A stretch of DNA of 64,000 nucleotides from Eurosta solidaginis (GCF_040869045.1 NC_090321.1:181197596-181261595); one strand, 5' to 3'; numbered from the stretch's first letter, positions 32,863 through 43,676 are shown. A program made the numbers and translations. The notes: generated from the sequence alone by a model not told the origin.

Positions 32863-34309
32863 TTAGTTTAACGATTGAGTGGACTTGGAGATTTGCTCAT
32901 CTCCTTCAGCTCTGCGTTTACGGCCACCCACATTGTTGGAGCTATTGGGACCGGTGCTGCAATGTCGTGCAATATGACCTGGGTTGCCGCACTTGAAACA
33001 TTTAATAACTCCGGCATTTTTCTGTTGTGATCCCTTCAGTGCTTCCAAAATTGTGTCTACCCATTCTGGCCTTTCTACTTCTACACGATGAGCCTTATAT
33101 GCTGGTTTACTTAATAGGGAGGCAGTTTCCTGAGTCAATGCATGTGATACCGTTTCAGCAAATGTCAGTTTTGGGTTCGCGTATGTAGCTCGCTTCGTTT
33201 CCACGTCTCGTATGCCATTTATAAAACTCTGGATTTTTACCCTCTCTGTGTATTCCACGGGTGCGTCCGCATTTGCGAGATGAGCCAACCTTTCAACATC
33301 TGAAGCAAACTCCTGCAATGTCTCATTTGCTTTTTGGTAGCGGTTTTGCAACTCAATTTGGAATATCTGTTTTCTATGCTCGCTTCCATAACGTCGTTCT
33401 ACAGCAGCCATCAATGCGTCATAACTGTTCCGTTCGTACTCTGGAATAGTCTGTAAGATTTCGGCAGCTGGTCCTTTCAATGCTACGAAGAGCGCGGCAA
33501 CTTTATCTTCCACATTCCAGTTGTTCACTGCTGCGGTCTTCTCAAACTGTAGTTTAAAGACCTGGAAAGGAACAGAACCGTCAAAGGATGGTGTTTTTAC
33601 CTTTGGATTACTCGCTGAAACTGCTGGACGATTTAATTGTAACTGCTCCATACGACCCTTCAAATCATCGACTTCTGCCTGAAATTGAGCGATTTTTGCA
33701 TCCTGTGCTTCCAGCTTTGATGTTACCCTTGCTTCCTGTGCTTCTAACTGTGAAGACATTTGTGCCACCTGTAATGATAAGCGCTCTTCTTGTTCTTCCA
33801 TCTTTGATGGTATTGCCTGTCTCCTGCGATTCCAGTTGAGATGCCATATATGTCTTCTGTTCTTCCAATTGCGTTTCCATCTTGGATGTTATACGGGTTT
33901 CCTGCGACTCCAGTTGGGATACCATATACGTCTTCTGTTCTTCAAGTTGTGAAGAAATTTTTGTTTCCTGTGCTTCAATCTTCGATGTTATTCGGTTCTC
34001 CTGCGATTCCATATATGTTTGCTGTTCTGCCAGTTGAGATGACACTGTCGATGTTTGAGCAGGTATTGCAGCTAAAATCATGTTCAAGTCTGTACTGGTA
34101 ACCGTCTGCGATGTTTCGTTTTTCTCTTCAATTTTTGTTGTCTCCTCGCTATCAAGATGAAAGACATGCTCTTCCACATAAATTCCTTCTGCTTCCATTA
34201 CCTCTCGTAGCCGTGCCTGAAGTTCAAGTTTAACGCCGCTTGTATTCAATCCACGGGTCTCCAACTCCTTCTTTAGTTGCTGGATCTTCAATTCAACGAA
34301 CTTTGCCAT
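32863..34309 (-). pseudogene. Gypsy-1 gag: SAP domain, coiled-coil repeats, CCHC knuckle
   Basis: Residues 1-45 (MAKFVELKIQQLKKELETRG) form a SAP DNA-binding motif, unusual for a Gag. Next comes a run of repeats of the type SQLESQETRITSK predicted to be coiled coil, then the capsid region (FDGSVPFQVFKLQFEKTAAV, YDALMAAVERRYG), and a CCHC knuckle CFKCGNPGHIARHC near the C-terminus. A one- or two-base frameshift at about 33800 separates the N-terminal 214-residue frame from the 312-residue remainder. Gag would assemble particles and bind RNA. The SAP domain might tether to chromatin (inference). Confidence 0.88.
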
Positions 34310-34346
34310 GTCCTTGTTGTCCTTTGGAATTTATTCAACAATTCCT

Positions 34347-34358
34347 CTTCTGACACCA
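34347..34358 (-). other. Gypsy-1 primer-binding site (tRNA-Leu type)
   Basis: TGGTGTCAGAAG on the minus strand, two bases inside the 5' LTR. It is complementary to the 3' end of fly tRNA-Leu (…CTTCTGACA plus CCA). Confidence 0.8.
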
Positions 34359-34360
34359 AT

Positions 34361-35064
34361 TGTAACGAATTTGCTTGTAAATCCTCTTATTTGCAATCCT
34401 CTGCTAAGCTCGAATCACTAAACTGTTGAATAAATAACTCCAATTTGTAATAATGCAAAATGGCCTTTATTAAAGTACTTCACAATAACAAACTGTGCAA
34501 CGAATAGCTTGCTTAATAACCACACTGATTGATAGCTCAATGAAACTCTACTATTCAAAATAACACTGCTATTGCTCGCTAGATATCGTCTTAATCAAAC
34601 TGCTTGACAACTCAAATCAAACTGAATTACTTCTTACTCGCTTGCCCCGCTTTTATAGTTTACGCTGCATACTTCTAGGCTCTTCGATTTCCAGAACTTA
34701 CTAGTTGTTTCGGCTACAAAATCGCCAGCCACAACTACGTGCACAAATTATTGCTCTCTCTTGTGACAACTCAGATAAGATATATGCACGTGTTTGTGCA
34801 TTGCCGCTCCGCTGCTCGTATACGTACATATGTGTAGACGCAATTATTTATTCGTTTATGTAGATACATAAAGATTGAATTATTGATGTGAATGTTTGTC
34901 GTTTGCGCCCATAGGCATATAAGTAAATGCATCTGTGTGTGACATCTCTCTGGCCTGCCTTATATATGTGTATACTTGATTTAATTATTAACGTAAATAC
35001 TGCTTGGCATGGCCTTACATCGCCTTAGTGATGGGATAATTTAGTGATGCTAATATCCGTGACA
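34361..35064 (-). repeat. Gypsy-1 5' LTR
   Basis: 704 bp, TG...CA ends, near-identical to 28581-29257 apart from one ~28-base segment missing in the other copy. Confidence 0.92.
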
Positions 35065-35068
35065 ATAT

Positions 35069-36176
35069 ATTTATGGTTTGATATCAGTAAAAAAATAGAG
35101 AGTAAGAAAATACAAACATCGGAATTTAGAGTGGCAGGCACACAAATTTACTGTAAGGGGCACATTTTGTTTTATATAAGTTATTACAAAGTAAGCTTTA
35201 ATGGTTGGTACAACAAAACTCGTTTAAGTGGATTTCGAAAACGTTTTCGGGAAAGTTTCAGAAGTGTTAGAAAGTCTTCGCTCCTTTTCAATCTCCAAAC
35301 TTCTATTAAAAATTTCATGAAAATAATTTTGAGTTGCAGCTTTTAAAAGCAGAGCCTTAAAGTTTCAAAAAAATTTATGTTTAATAATTTTTTTGTATAA
35401 GTTATATACAGGTGTGATAAAATTCTAAACGAAGTTTTGTTTTAATTTTGATTTGTTTCCATCATAATTTCTTCTCTGGAAACGTTTCAAAATTTCTTTG
35501 CACCGGTTAATTATACAATTAACTCAAGTAATAAAAAAAAGATTACGAAGTTCAAAAAAAAAGAAGCCGCTTGAGAAGCCGCCTAGTTTTCGTTATGTTA
35601 TTCTACACTAATGCAATAAAAAAGAAAGAAGACATTTTAACTGGTTAAGTTAAATTACTTGGCACATTTTCCGATGTACAGTGCATTAAAATACTTCGAG
35701 ATTAACGAAAGAAAAAAAAAAGCATTTTCGAATTTTAATTTTGTTCTTGGTTTTGACAATGGTTCCGATATTGCTTTTGCATAGTTGTTGTTACAACCAT
35801 AAATACAATATTGTTAAAATAACGAAACAAAAAAAAAATGTGACGTTGCACATAATTTTTTTGCTATCTTTACATACATACCTATGTACATATATGTATT
35901 ATTTCCCAAGTATATATATGTCTATTTCGACCGCTATAAACCTTGTACGCTCCTCAGTAATTTTAATAACTGTCTTAATTGTTATTTCATTTAAAATTCG
36001 TATAAGCTTCCTTTGTCTTGCCAATCGCCTAGTTCTTTGTGTTTGCCGCTACCATTTGCACACTTCTCTTCGAGTTTTCAATGCATTAATTTCATTAAGC
36101 TTATAGCATTAAAATATTTTTCAGCAACTGAACGTTTGAATGTCTTGCTTATGCAACTCTTTTCTAATACTGTTTT
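35069..36176. other. AT-rich stretch, no recognised feature
   Basis: About 1.1 kb with only short open frames and no motif. Poly-A runs are frequent. Confidence 0.5.
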
Positions 36177-36614
36177 CACACAGACGGCTTATTGAATAAT
36201 AAAGGCAGTTTTCTACATTAAGACGCTTATTGAGCTCAATCTTCCCTACAAAATTCGAATCTATAATTATTTCATTAGTAGCTAATCGAATGCCTAATGA
36301 ATTCAAAAGCACAATGCAACTCTGTTGGCTGCGTTCCGCTTCCGTTTCCGCTTCTTAGTTTTTGGTGTGTTCAGTGCTTAAAAATGTCATTTGTCACACA
36401 GACGGCTTATTGAATAATAAAGGCAGTTTTCTACATTAAGACGCTTATTGAGCTCAATCTTCCCTACAAAATTCGAATCTATTATTATTTCATTAGTAGC
36501 TAATCGAATGCCTAATGAAGTCAAAAGCACAATGCAACTCTGTTGGCAGCGTTCCGCTTCCGTTTCCGCTTCTTAGTTTTTGGTGTGTTCAGTGCTTAAA
36601 AATGTCATTTGTCA
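36177..36614. repeat. recent 218-bp tandem duplication
   Basis: 36177-36394 and 36395-36612 both run from CACACAGACGGCTTATTGAA to AAAATGTCATTTGTCA and differ at only a few bases (e.g. CTATAATTA/CTATTATTA, GAATTC/GAAGTC). Confidence 0.93.
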
Positions 36615-36625
36615 AAGCAAATGTC

Positions 36626-36824
36626 ATTGTCTGCATGGCGGAACGATACAAGGTGGCCGCATCGAACAGCTGATTATAACCTTTTTTATTTGATTTGATA
36701 CATCAACTACCGGCGCAGTACGATTTTGACATTTGTCCATCGAATTTACAACTACATGGAATTTTTTGTGTTTGTAGGTATGTCACCATGCTCCCACCTT
36801 GTATCGTTCCGCCATGATTGTCTC
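36626..36824. mobile_element. P-superfamily-like MITE (183 bp), 8-bp TSD
   Basis: Perfect 23-bp terminal inverted repeats (36634-36656 and 36794-36816) start CATGGCGGAACGATACAAGG. The flanks are ATTGTCTG (36626-36633) and ATTGTCTC (36817-36824), a 7/8 match. Canonical P-element ends also start CATG, have AAGGTGG at positions 17-23 exactly as here, and make 8-bp duplications. No ORF. Confidence 0.7.
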
Positions 36825-36835
36825 ATCCTTCATAC

Positions 36836-37190
36836 CCCTGCAAAAACGCTCCACGTCATTTGACTAGTCATTGTGCGGTCACGGCCTTTGTTAAATTTTA
36901 GTCACATTTGCACTAGCGAGAGTAGATTTTTTACATTTTTTTCCCATTTCGTACCTATTTATGTGATTGTGCATTCTGCTCCCACTTATAGGATGTGGGC
37001 ATAGTACTGTGCTGCTCACACACGTCACAATGCTCGTCAAATGGCGGTCAAATTTTCGGTTTTTTCCTCTACATTTTCGAGTCATTTGACAATCAATTTT
37101 ACTGCGGTTTTACCGTTTATATAACCGCCATATAACTTGAATTTTACCTGCCGATTTACTTTACCTGTAGCAGCCACGAGAATAAAATAT
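36836..37190 (+). mobile_element. Copy A (gene-capturing TIR element), left part
   Basis: Starts CCCTGCAAAAACGCTCC and is the reverse-complement counterpart of the right end of copy B (56310-56654), with CCATTTGACGAGCATTGTGACG-type landmarks in the same order. It is cut at the ATAT duplication of Gypsy-2 (37187-37190) and resumes at 57212. An unoccupied version of this junction exists in copy B near 56290-56320 (GAATAAAATATGAACC), which proves the continuity. Confidence 0.8.
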
Positions 37191-37428
37191 TGTGACGAAT
37201 ATCAGTGACACTAAGTAATACTCCCATCACTAACCTGATACTAAGTAAATAAAGCCACAACACAATGAAGCAAGCTGTTACACTTGTATGTACGTAAACA
37301 AATTAATCATTATGTCTGCACACATCCATGCGGGGCAACAGAGAGAGATACTCACAAGCGCATGCCATCATCAGCCGCTCACATATACACACGCATATGG
37401 ATACAAATTGCAAATATACGTGTATATA
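37191..37428 (+). repeat. Gypsy-2 5' LTR, first part
   Basis: Matches the first 238 bases of the 3' LTR (56670 onward), ending at TGTATATA where the retrovirus-like insertion starts. The last TATA is duplicated at 44631-44634. Confidence 0.9.
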
Positions 37429-37953
37429 AGTTACTTTCGCTCTTCAATTTAAACGAAAGAGGGTTTTTTATGTTTACTTTATTTTTAATCACCGAATACA
37501 ATCTCGATTAGAGCCTGGCAAAAGACTAAACGTAAATAACAGAATCAAACTATTTTATCCAAAGCGGTGGCGAAGGCAGCAGCGGTCGCAGTTGATATTG
37601 TTGTTGCATTTGTCGCATTCGCCGTTGTTTATCATTCATTTCAAAGCATTGTTGTTGTTTACTACTTTACTTCAATATTGTCACGCGCACCTTCACAGAC
37701 ATAGCGTCAGCGTTTTTGGTGTGAACGGATGTTCACATTAAATGCATTAGTAGGTTTCATATTCGGCAATTCATATGGGAAGATATTGTTTCCCATAAAT
37801 TTGCTTAGCAGGTGTTAACTACCTTCACAGACATAGCGTCAGCGTTTTTGGTGTGAACGGATGTTCACATTAAATGCATTAGTAGGTTTTCATATTCGGC
37901 AATTCATATGGGAAGATATTGTTTCCCATAAATCTACTTAGCAGGTGTTAACT
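37429..37953 (-). repeat. errantivirus-like 3' LTR with internal 132-bp duplication
   Basis: 525 bp. A 132-bp segment (CTTCACAGACATAGCGTCAG ... GGTGTTAACTAC) is tandemly repeated at 37691-37822 and 37823-37953. The second copy forms the LTR edge. The env stop codon TAA lies inside this LTR. Confidence 0.93.
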
Positions 37954-39401
37954 ACTCCCCCCGTAAAAACGGAGCTGTCCTCAGCTTCTTTTATAACTCT
38001 TTTTACTGCTGCTGCACTTTTGCGTTGCTGATAAGATTTCCAAATTGTAACTATTGCGATAAAAGTTACAGCGATGATTATTAGGAGGAATAATGACATT
38101 GAAAATTGTTTTGAGTGTGTGTGTGTAATTTCCCGCAGGGATGCAATCTGGTCTAGATTTTCCAAGTTTCCACGATGAAGGTAAGGTAAGGATAACAGGG
38201 GAACAAGCTCGGTCATATTCAGTATTTCAGCTGGTGCAGCTCTCGGATAGGAGCGAACAGTTCTCTTCCAATTTGTGTAGCTGACGTTGTTAATGCTGGC
38301 GTTATTTTTGAAGGATACAAGGAAGGTACCTTTAATTTTTACTTGAGGGAAACTGTCTTCGCGTACTTCAACCGTTTGATCGTTGATGACCACCAATCCA
38401 TCGTCAATTTCTTCCAGAGGAGCCATATGGTCAGCTGGTATCGACTTGCATGCAGCTGGTTGACGGCTCAACATATTCAGTAAGCAAGTGTTCCTTGTGT
38501 TTGTAATTCGACAGATAGTTTTTGATGTTGTTTCTTTACAGTTATTAAGTTGATGATACTCGCTACTACACTCCGCCACTATGCTTGCTTCTAACATTAT
38601 TGCTTTCCTATTATGAATAACTGGCCTGATTACAAGTTTGGTGCATATTTGACTTATAATAGGATACCTGATTATAAAATACATATTTTCTTCATTTTGC
38701 AAAATTTTGAGGGCTGAAGCCGTTAACAGATCGCTTACAGTAATGTTATTAGAATGCTCTTTGGCAATAAGCTTATTAGTTTCTTTATTATTTAACAAAA
38801 TAGGATTTATCATTTGTAGTTTACCTAAAGCCACTGAATAAATAATTGTCTCAAGCTCATCTATGATGTGTCTATTTCTGGATGACGCGACTTCAAAAAG
38901 GTGTTCAGTATTAATATCGTGTTTCTTTGTAGCATTAAGTAACCTGTTAACGGTGTCGGTCAATTGATTTATCCTTAGCTGTGTTTCGGTATTAATGAAG
39001 ATCTGTCTGTTATTCGATTCGATTAAGGCTTCCTCCCGAGTAGATACCTGGTTGAAATCGTCAAAGTCCGGGGTACCTGCAATATATTTCAATGCAGTCC
39101 CCAGGAAGTTGATGCTTCTGGCATGGCGATGATGAATTCTTAGTGAATCCAGCAATCGCATAATTTGGTCTGCGTCTAGTTGTAATAATTTCTTTATGTG
39201 TGACTGTGGAAAGTAATTTAGTAAGTTTTGTGTGTCTTTTGAAACAGCTTCGTAATAAGTCAAATTTTGATGATGAATGAGGTAATCATACTTAGAAAAT
39301 ATTGCAACTTCTCCAGTCACAACCTCAATGTACGCAGCGCTCGTGTAGTTTAATATTTTACCTTCTGTACCAATGACCGCCACAATCAGACAGATCACCA
39401 A
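37938..39401 (-). CDS. env: errantivirus-like envelope glycoprotein (F-type), 487 aa
   Basis: Open from the upstream acceptor to a TAA inside the LTR. Features of the insect F-like envelope family are visible: a short hydrophobic N-terminus (residues 1-11), an RxxR site (RHAR, 92-95) followed by a hydrophobic, Gly-containing fusion-peptide-like stretch (INFLGTALKYIAG), central N-glycosylation motifs, and a single C-terminal membrane anchor (~440-462, LFLLIIIAVTFIAIV) with a basic cytoplasmic tail. The last codons are encoded by the polypurine tract and LTR edge. A pyrimidine-rich acceptor TTTTTTTTCAG at 39408-39418 precedes it, so it is probably expressed from a spliced RNA. The annotated start is GTG. 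The true start likely comes from a spliced leader. No lesion is seen in this frame. Confidence 0.85.
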   Translation of the reverse strand: MVICLIVAVIGTEGKILNYTSAAYIEVVTGEVAIFSKYDYLIHHQNLTYYEAVSKDTQNLLNYFPQSHIKKLLQLDADQIMRLLDSLRIHHRHARSINFLGTALKYIAGTPDFDDFNQVSTREEALIESNNRQIFINTETQLRINQLTDTVNRLLNATKKHDINTEHLFEVASSRNRHIIDELETIIYSVALGKLQMINPILLNNKETNKLIAKEHSNNITVSDLLTASALKILQNEENMYFIIRYPIISQICTKLVIRPVIHNRKAIMLEASIVAECSSEYHQLNNCKETTSKTICRITNTRNTCLLNMLSRQPAACKSIPADHMAPLEEIDDGLVVINDQTVEVREDSFPQVKIKGTFLVSFKNNASINNVSYTNWKRTVRSYPRAAPAEILNMTELVPLLSLPYLHRGNLENLDQIASLREITHTHSKQFSMSLFLLIIIAVTFIAIVTIWKSYQQRKSAAAVKRVIKEAEDSSVFTGGVVNTC

Positions 39402-39407
39402 CGGGCG

Positions 39408-39428
39408 CTGAAAAAAAAGGAGAAAAAG
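39408..39428 (-). promoter_or_regulatory. probable env splice acceptor
   Basis: On the minus strand a CTTTTTCTCCTTTTTTTTCAG tract ends one codon before the env frame and directly follows the pol stop. This is the usual place of the subgenomic env acceptor in errantiviruses. Confidence 0.6.
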
Positions 39429-39429
39429 G

Positions 39430-42400
39430 TCATCTAAGATTTGCTTTGTGAACCCTTCTGCCGTCGACCAGAACTGTTGTGCCTAAATCTTTAGTAACTG
39501 TTCCTTCCAAGTACAGCTTAGTAAACTTATTGCCTATCCTCTTGTTGGTTTTCACAAACACTTTGTCACCTGGATGGTAAGACTTAGTAAGGCAATTCTG
39601 GTTCCTATTCTTTAGATCGTTATGCTGTTTCTTAACTAACCTATCTCTTATATCGTCAAGAAATGCCTGCACATTGTGATGAATGATGTCAATTGGTCTT
39701 TGTTTTGTTACTGAATGAATAGTTCTATTGTACTTGTAAGCGGAGAGGAGAATAAGGTCATTTGTGTCGTTTAAGCCCTGGGTCAACTTAATGCAGCGGC
39801 CTATTTCTGTAAGCGTGCTGTGAAATCTTTCCACCTGGCCATTTGTAGTACTGTGGTGAGGTGGAATTGTGTAAATGGAAACATTGAAGTGGTCTTGCAA
39901 TAGGGCTCTTATCGTACTTTAGTTCAAAGATTTTTCGTTGTCACAGATAAGATATTTTGTGTCCTTGAAGAAGTTCATAATTTTGATTATGGGTTCCTTT
40001 AAATCTACTATCGATCTTGTCGGAATTGACTGGACCACAGCGAATTTAGAAAATTTATCAATGCAAGTTAAACAAAATTTTTTGTCGGTTGAATAAATAT
40101 CCATGTGCAAAATTTCGCCGGGCCTACCTGGAATGGGAGTTTCGCCTATTCCAGGGTTAGGTGGGTGGCGTTGATATTTAGCTTCTTTGCATGTTTTGCA
40201 TGAAGAAATGATATCCCTCAAAGTTTTTGAAATATTGGGAAAGTAGTAGTCTCTAAGAACCTGATTAATGTTTTCCTTCAGTGAGCGGTGAGCTCTGTTA
40301 TGCTCAGACTGCAAAATCTCTAGCTGGTCGTCCTTGTTAAATATGTCGGTTACTTGAAGATTCGTGTAGACGAACTTGACCGCTGGAAAGCGCAAAAGTA
40401 TTTGGTTCTGAATTTTCCCCAGCACGGGAAGTTCACACAGCAATGCGTTGACTCTATTAGGGTTTAGGGAATTCTTTATTAGGGTGGGTATTCTTTCGAG
40501 CTTATTGAAAATAATGCGATGCCTGATTTGAGTTTTGAACAGAATTTTCGTAGTTACGGATTCATTGTCCCCATTTTCAAGAATTATTTGGTTCCCGAAA
40601 CAATTGATAGGATTCTTAGCTGTTTTAATCGTCATTGTTGAGGATTCCTCACTATGAACAGTTTCATCAGATCGGTCAGTGCTAAGAGCATTAATATGCT
40701 GTCTTGACAACGCGTCAGCGACAACATTTTCCTTTCCGGGTTTATAGTGAAACTTAGGGGAGAACTCCTCCACAAAAGATCTCCATCGCTTTAGTTTTGA
40801 GTTCGGATTCTTATCCGAAATTGAGAAGGTCAAAGGTTGGTGATCTGTAAATATGTTAAGGTTTTTGACACCATAAAGGTAATTTCTGAGCTTTTGTAAT
40901 GCCCAAACAATGGCGAGTAATTCTCGCTCGTTAGTAGCATAATTCTCCTCAGTTTTGGTCAGTGTACGTGAAATCATAGTAATAGGCCGACCTCCTTGAG
41001 AAAGAACTGCTCCCAAAGCATGAGAGGATGCGTCCGTAGTTAAGTCGAAGGGTTTTTGAAAATCGGGGTAAAGGAGAAGCACATCCTCGGATGATAGAAT
41101 ATCTTTAATTTTCCTAAAGGCATTGTGGGCTTCTTCGTCGAATTCAACATTAGTTTTCTTTGAAGCGGTGCTGCTTACTGTTCCGTTTTCGCCACGTAAG
41201 TACTTGGTGAGGGGTTTAGCTATTGACGCATAGTCTTTTATGAAACGTCGATAGTAACCTGATAGCCCGAGGAAAGAGCGCAATGCTCGAAGTGTTCTCG
41301 GGACTTCATAATTAACAATATCCTGAACTTTGTCCTTTGACGTTTTGATACCACTTTGTGAGACCACAAATCCGAGGAATTCGACTTCTGTTTGGAAAAA
41401 TTGGGTCTTTTCTAAAGAAACTCTCATATTAGCCAAATATAACTTCCGAAGGACACGGCTGACATCTCTGAAGTGACTCTCGTAATCCTTGGAAAACACG
41501 ATTATATCATCGATGTAGACGTGGCATATTTTTCCTATCTCCTCCCTCAGCACATCGTCGATGGCACGTTGGAAAATACTCGGGGCATTTTTCAGCCCAA
41601 ACGGCAGTCTACAGAACTCGTATTTTCCATTGTTTACGGAAAATGTGGTTTTCTCTCTATCCCGCTCAGCCAGTATTATCTGGTGGAAACCCGATTTAAG
41701 GTCTATCGTTGTGAAAATTGAGGATTTACCTAGATTCGCTAGTATTATGGAGGTGTCAGGTATAGGGTATCTATCATTGATGGTCCTTTCATTGAGCTTC
41801 TTGAAGTCCACCACCATTCGCATTTTCTTTTCACCAGATTCGGTCAATCCTTTCTTAGGAACTACCCATATAGGACTATTATAAGGGGACCTGGAAGGTC
41901 TGATTATTCCATCGCGTAAGAGGTTGTGGATTTCGCTATTTACAAATTCTGATACCGCCATTGGATAAGGATATGATTTTGAATAAACTGCCTCGTTGTC
42001 TGTGGTTCTAATTGTTGCCACAATATTCGTATTGTAAGGAAGGAACTCCTCTGGGTTAGAAAAGGCCGCAGAATGCTTAACTTTAAGTTCTTCAATTAAT
42101 GGGGTCAGTACAATATTGTTAACATCTTTACAGTGGAGATGTTGCAAATTTTCTGAACCAGTTTTGTATGAAAGAATTAATTTATTGAGGTCAAGCTTAG
42201 CATTGATTTTACGCAAAAGGTCGTAACCTATTACACCGTCGAATGTTTCAAGAGTTGGTAAAAGAAAAAATTCAGAATTCGTGTCAAAAATGTTGATAGT
42301 GCATTTTTGCGTAACGCGATTGGTACCATGAATGGATTTCACCAGGAATGTTGACTCTACTGTTTTTACACCTTGCCATCCACAGTCCTTTACATAGTTT

Positions 42401-42476
42401 TTAGAAGCGCCGGTGTCGAACAGAAATTTTACTGGTTTACCTTTGAACTTCCTGCTAACAATCGGTAGCAGGGACG
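39430..42476 (-). pseudogene. pol: errantivirus-like pol, single nonsense codon in integrase
   Basis: Pol is in the -1 frame relative to gag. Visible in order: aspartic protease LFDTGAS (~42415), RT with LKSGFHQI, RLPFGLKNAPSIFQRA and catalytic YIDDIIVFS (residues 276-279 of the 807-residue stretch), RNase H (TTDASSHALGAVLSQ), integrase zinc finger (HNRAHRSLKENI...CKTCKEAKYQ), and the DDE core HMDIYSTD, YLICDNE and NGQVERFHSTL. A TAA at 39919-39921 interrupts integrase between the second Asp and the Glu. Reading resumes in the same frame to 39430. It is the only pol lesion I found. Confidence 0.9.
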
Positions 42477-43676
42477 CTACTCTAAAAAATTTATTTCGTC
42501 GCTTGGTACTTCTGCTATTGCATTGCCATTATTATCAATTTCCCCATCTTTCTCATCGTAGGCGTCGGAATCTGCGTAGGCTTCCTCGTCATATTGGTTA
42601 AGGGCATTGATTCGTTGCATTTTATTATAATTAAATTGGTCACTACCATGTGGTCTTTTTGCATTCGCGGCAGTGCAACCGGTTGAAACTGGATTTCCAA
42701 ATGGAGTCCTGCCTGAAGGGTAATTTGGGCGATTACGAGAAGAGGAAGGCGTCTGTTGAGAAGGATACCTCAATTTAGAAAGACTGGGATCAACCTCCAT
42801 TGGGGTGACATTTTGTTGAACTTGATTACTTGATACTCTTTTGAAATGAGGGCTATTGGCAATGGGAAAGGACCTAACATTAGTTGGTTTTGCCAAACGA
42901 TTTTCTGAGGTTCTGCCATCGGCAAACCTTGAGGCGAAGAATGATCTAGCTTGGTTAGATTCCAATTCCTGCGCAAGAGCAAGAGCCGATGGCATGTCTT
43001 TCGGTCTAGATGAAAACAAGATGTCACATAATGGCCTATTAAGTCCGGATATGAATACCCTAAGAGCGTCTTGGCGATATTTGGTCATAAGTGATTCAAT
43101 AACCTGTTGCTCGCTTCCGTAGGTCATAAGAGTTTTATTAGTTATGGCCGTCAGTTTCCTTTCCACCTTGTCATAAAAGTCATTAATTGTCAGGCCTCCC
43201 TGGCGGAGGGTGGACATTTCCTGTTCTACAACATGGATAGGTTTCTTATCAGCATAGGAAAAATCAAGTCTTGCTATAATTGCTTTAAAATTAAGGACGG
43301 TGTTGAACGAGTAGAGCACAGAATCTGCGCGTCCTGTAACCTTGTTACGAATAATCGCCACGGCTTGGTAGTGTTTACAACTACCAGCAAATGATTCGAA
43401 AATTTTGTAGGCGGCATGAGCCGCCTGCCGCCATGACACATAACGTGTCTGGTCACCAGAAAACTCTGGCAAAGATTTCACCACGTCCAGTGATAAGTTA
43501 CACTCAATATCATGGCTAAATGTTATTTCCTGATATTCTTCTACTGTAGTGGGTGTTTCCATCCTAGCGAGTCTTTGAGTCATTTCGTCTATAGTTTTCT
43601 GAAAGTCACGTTTTGTTTGGTCAGTAGCTACTCTTATAGCGGCACCAATGACTGAACGAAGTTGCATTTCATCCAT
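42477..43676 (-). CDS. gag: errantivirus-like Gag, 399 aa
   Basis: Starts ATG at 43676 (MDEMQLRSVIGAAIRVATDQ). A coiled-coil N-terminal part leads to a capsid-like region (LPEFSGDQTRYVSWRQAAHA, LRQGGLTINDFYDKVERKL, FISGLNRPLCDILFSSRPKD), then a Pro/Arg/Ser-rich basic stretch without a CCHC knuckle, and an acidic tail ending DEINFLE. Lack of a zinc knuckle is common in this virus group. It is uninterrupted. It overlaps pol through the frameshift signal at its end. Confidence 0.88.
   Translation of the reverse strand: MDEMQLRSVIGAAIRVATDQTKRDFQKTIDEMTQRLARMETPTTVEEYQEITFSHDIECNLSLDVVKSLPEFSGDQTRYVSWRQAAHAAYKIFESFAGSCKHYQAVAIIRNKVTGRADSVLYSFNTVLNFKAIIARLDFSYADKKPIHVVEQEMSTLRQGGLTINDFYDKVERKLTAITNKTLMTYGSEQQVIESLMTKYRQDALRVFISGLNRPLCDILFSSRPKDMPSALALAQELESNQARSFFASRFADGRTSENRLAKPTNVRSFPIANSPHFKRVSSNQVQQNVTPMEVDPSLSKLRYPSQQTPSSSRNRPNYPSGRTPFGNPVSTGCTAANAKRPHGSDQFNYNKMQRINALNQYDEEAYADSDAYDEKDGEIDNNGNAIAEVPSDEINFLE
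42483..42489 (-). promoter_or_regulatory. -1 ribosomal frameshift site TTTTTTA between gag and pol
   Basis: In gag phase the minus strand reads AAT TTT TTA GAG TAG. The heptamer T TTT TTA is a classical slippery sequence. Slipping back one base reads AGA GTA GCG and continues without a stop into the protease LFDTGAS, so the -1 frame is exactly the one needed. Confidence 0.8.

Larger units (their letters stand above)
28577..35068 (-). mobile_element. Gypsy-1: full-length Ty3/Gypsy LTR retrotransposon
   Basis: The element occupies 28581-35064 on the minus strand, bounded by the ATAT duplication (28577-28580 and 35065-35068). It has two LTRs (TGTCAC...GTTACA), a primer-binding site matching tRNA-Leu (34347-34358) and a polypurine tract AGGTGGAGGGCAG next to the 3' LTR (29258-29270). 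Gag and Pol are in the usual order PR-RT-RNaseH-IN. Lesions are few: a gag frameshift (~33800), a pol frameshift (~31680), and a TAA in RT (~31590). The tRNA-Leu primer suggests the Mdg3/micropia side of Gypsy, which is inference. Confidence 0.92.
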
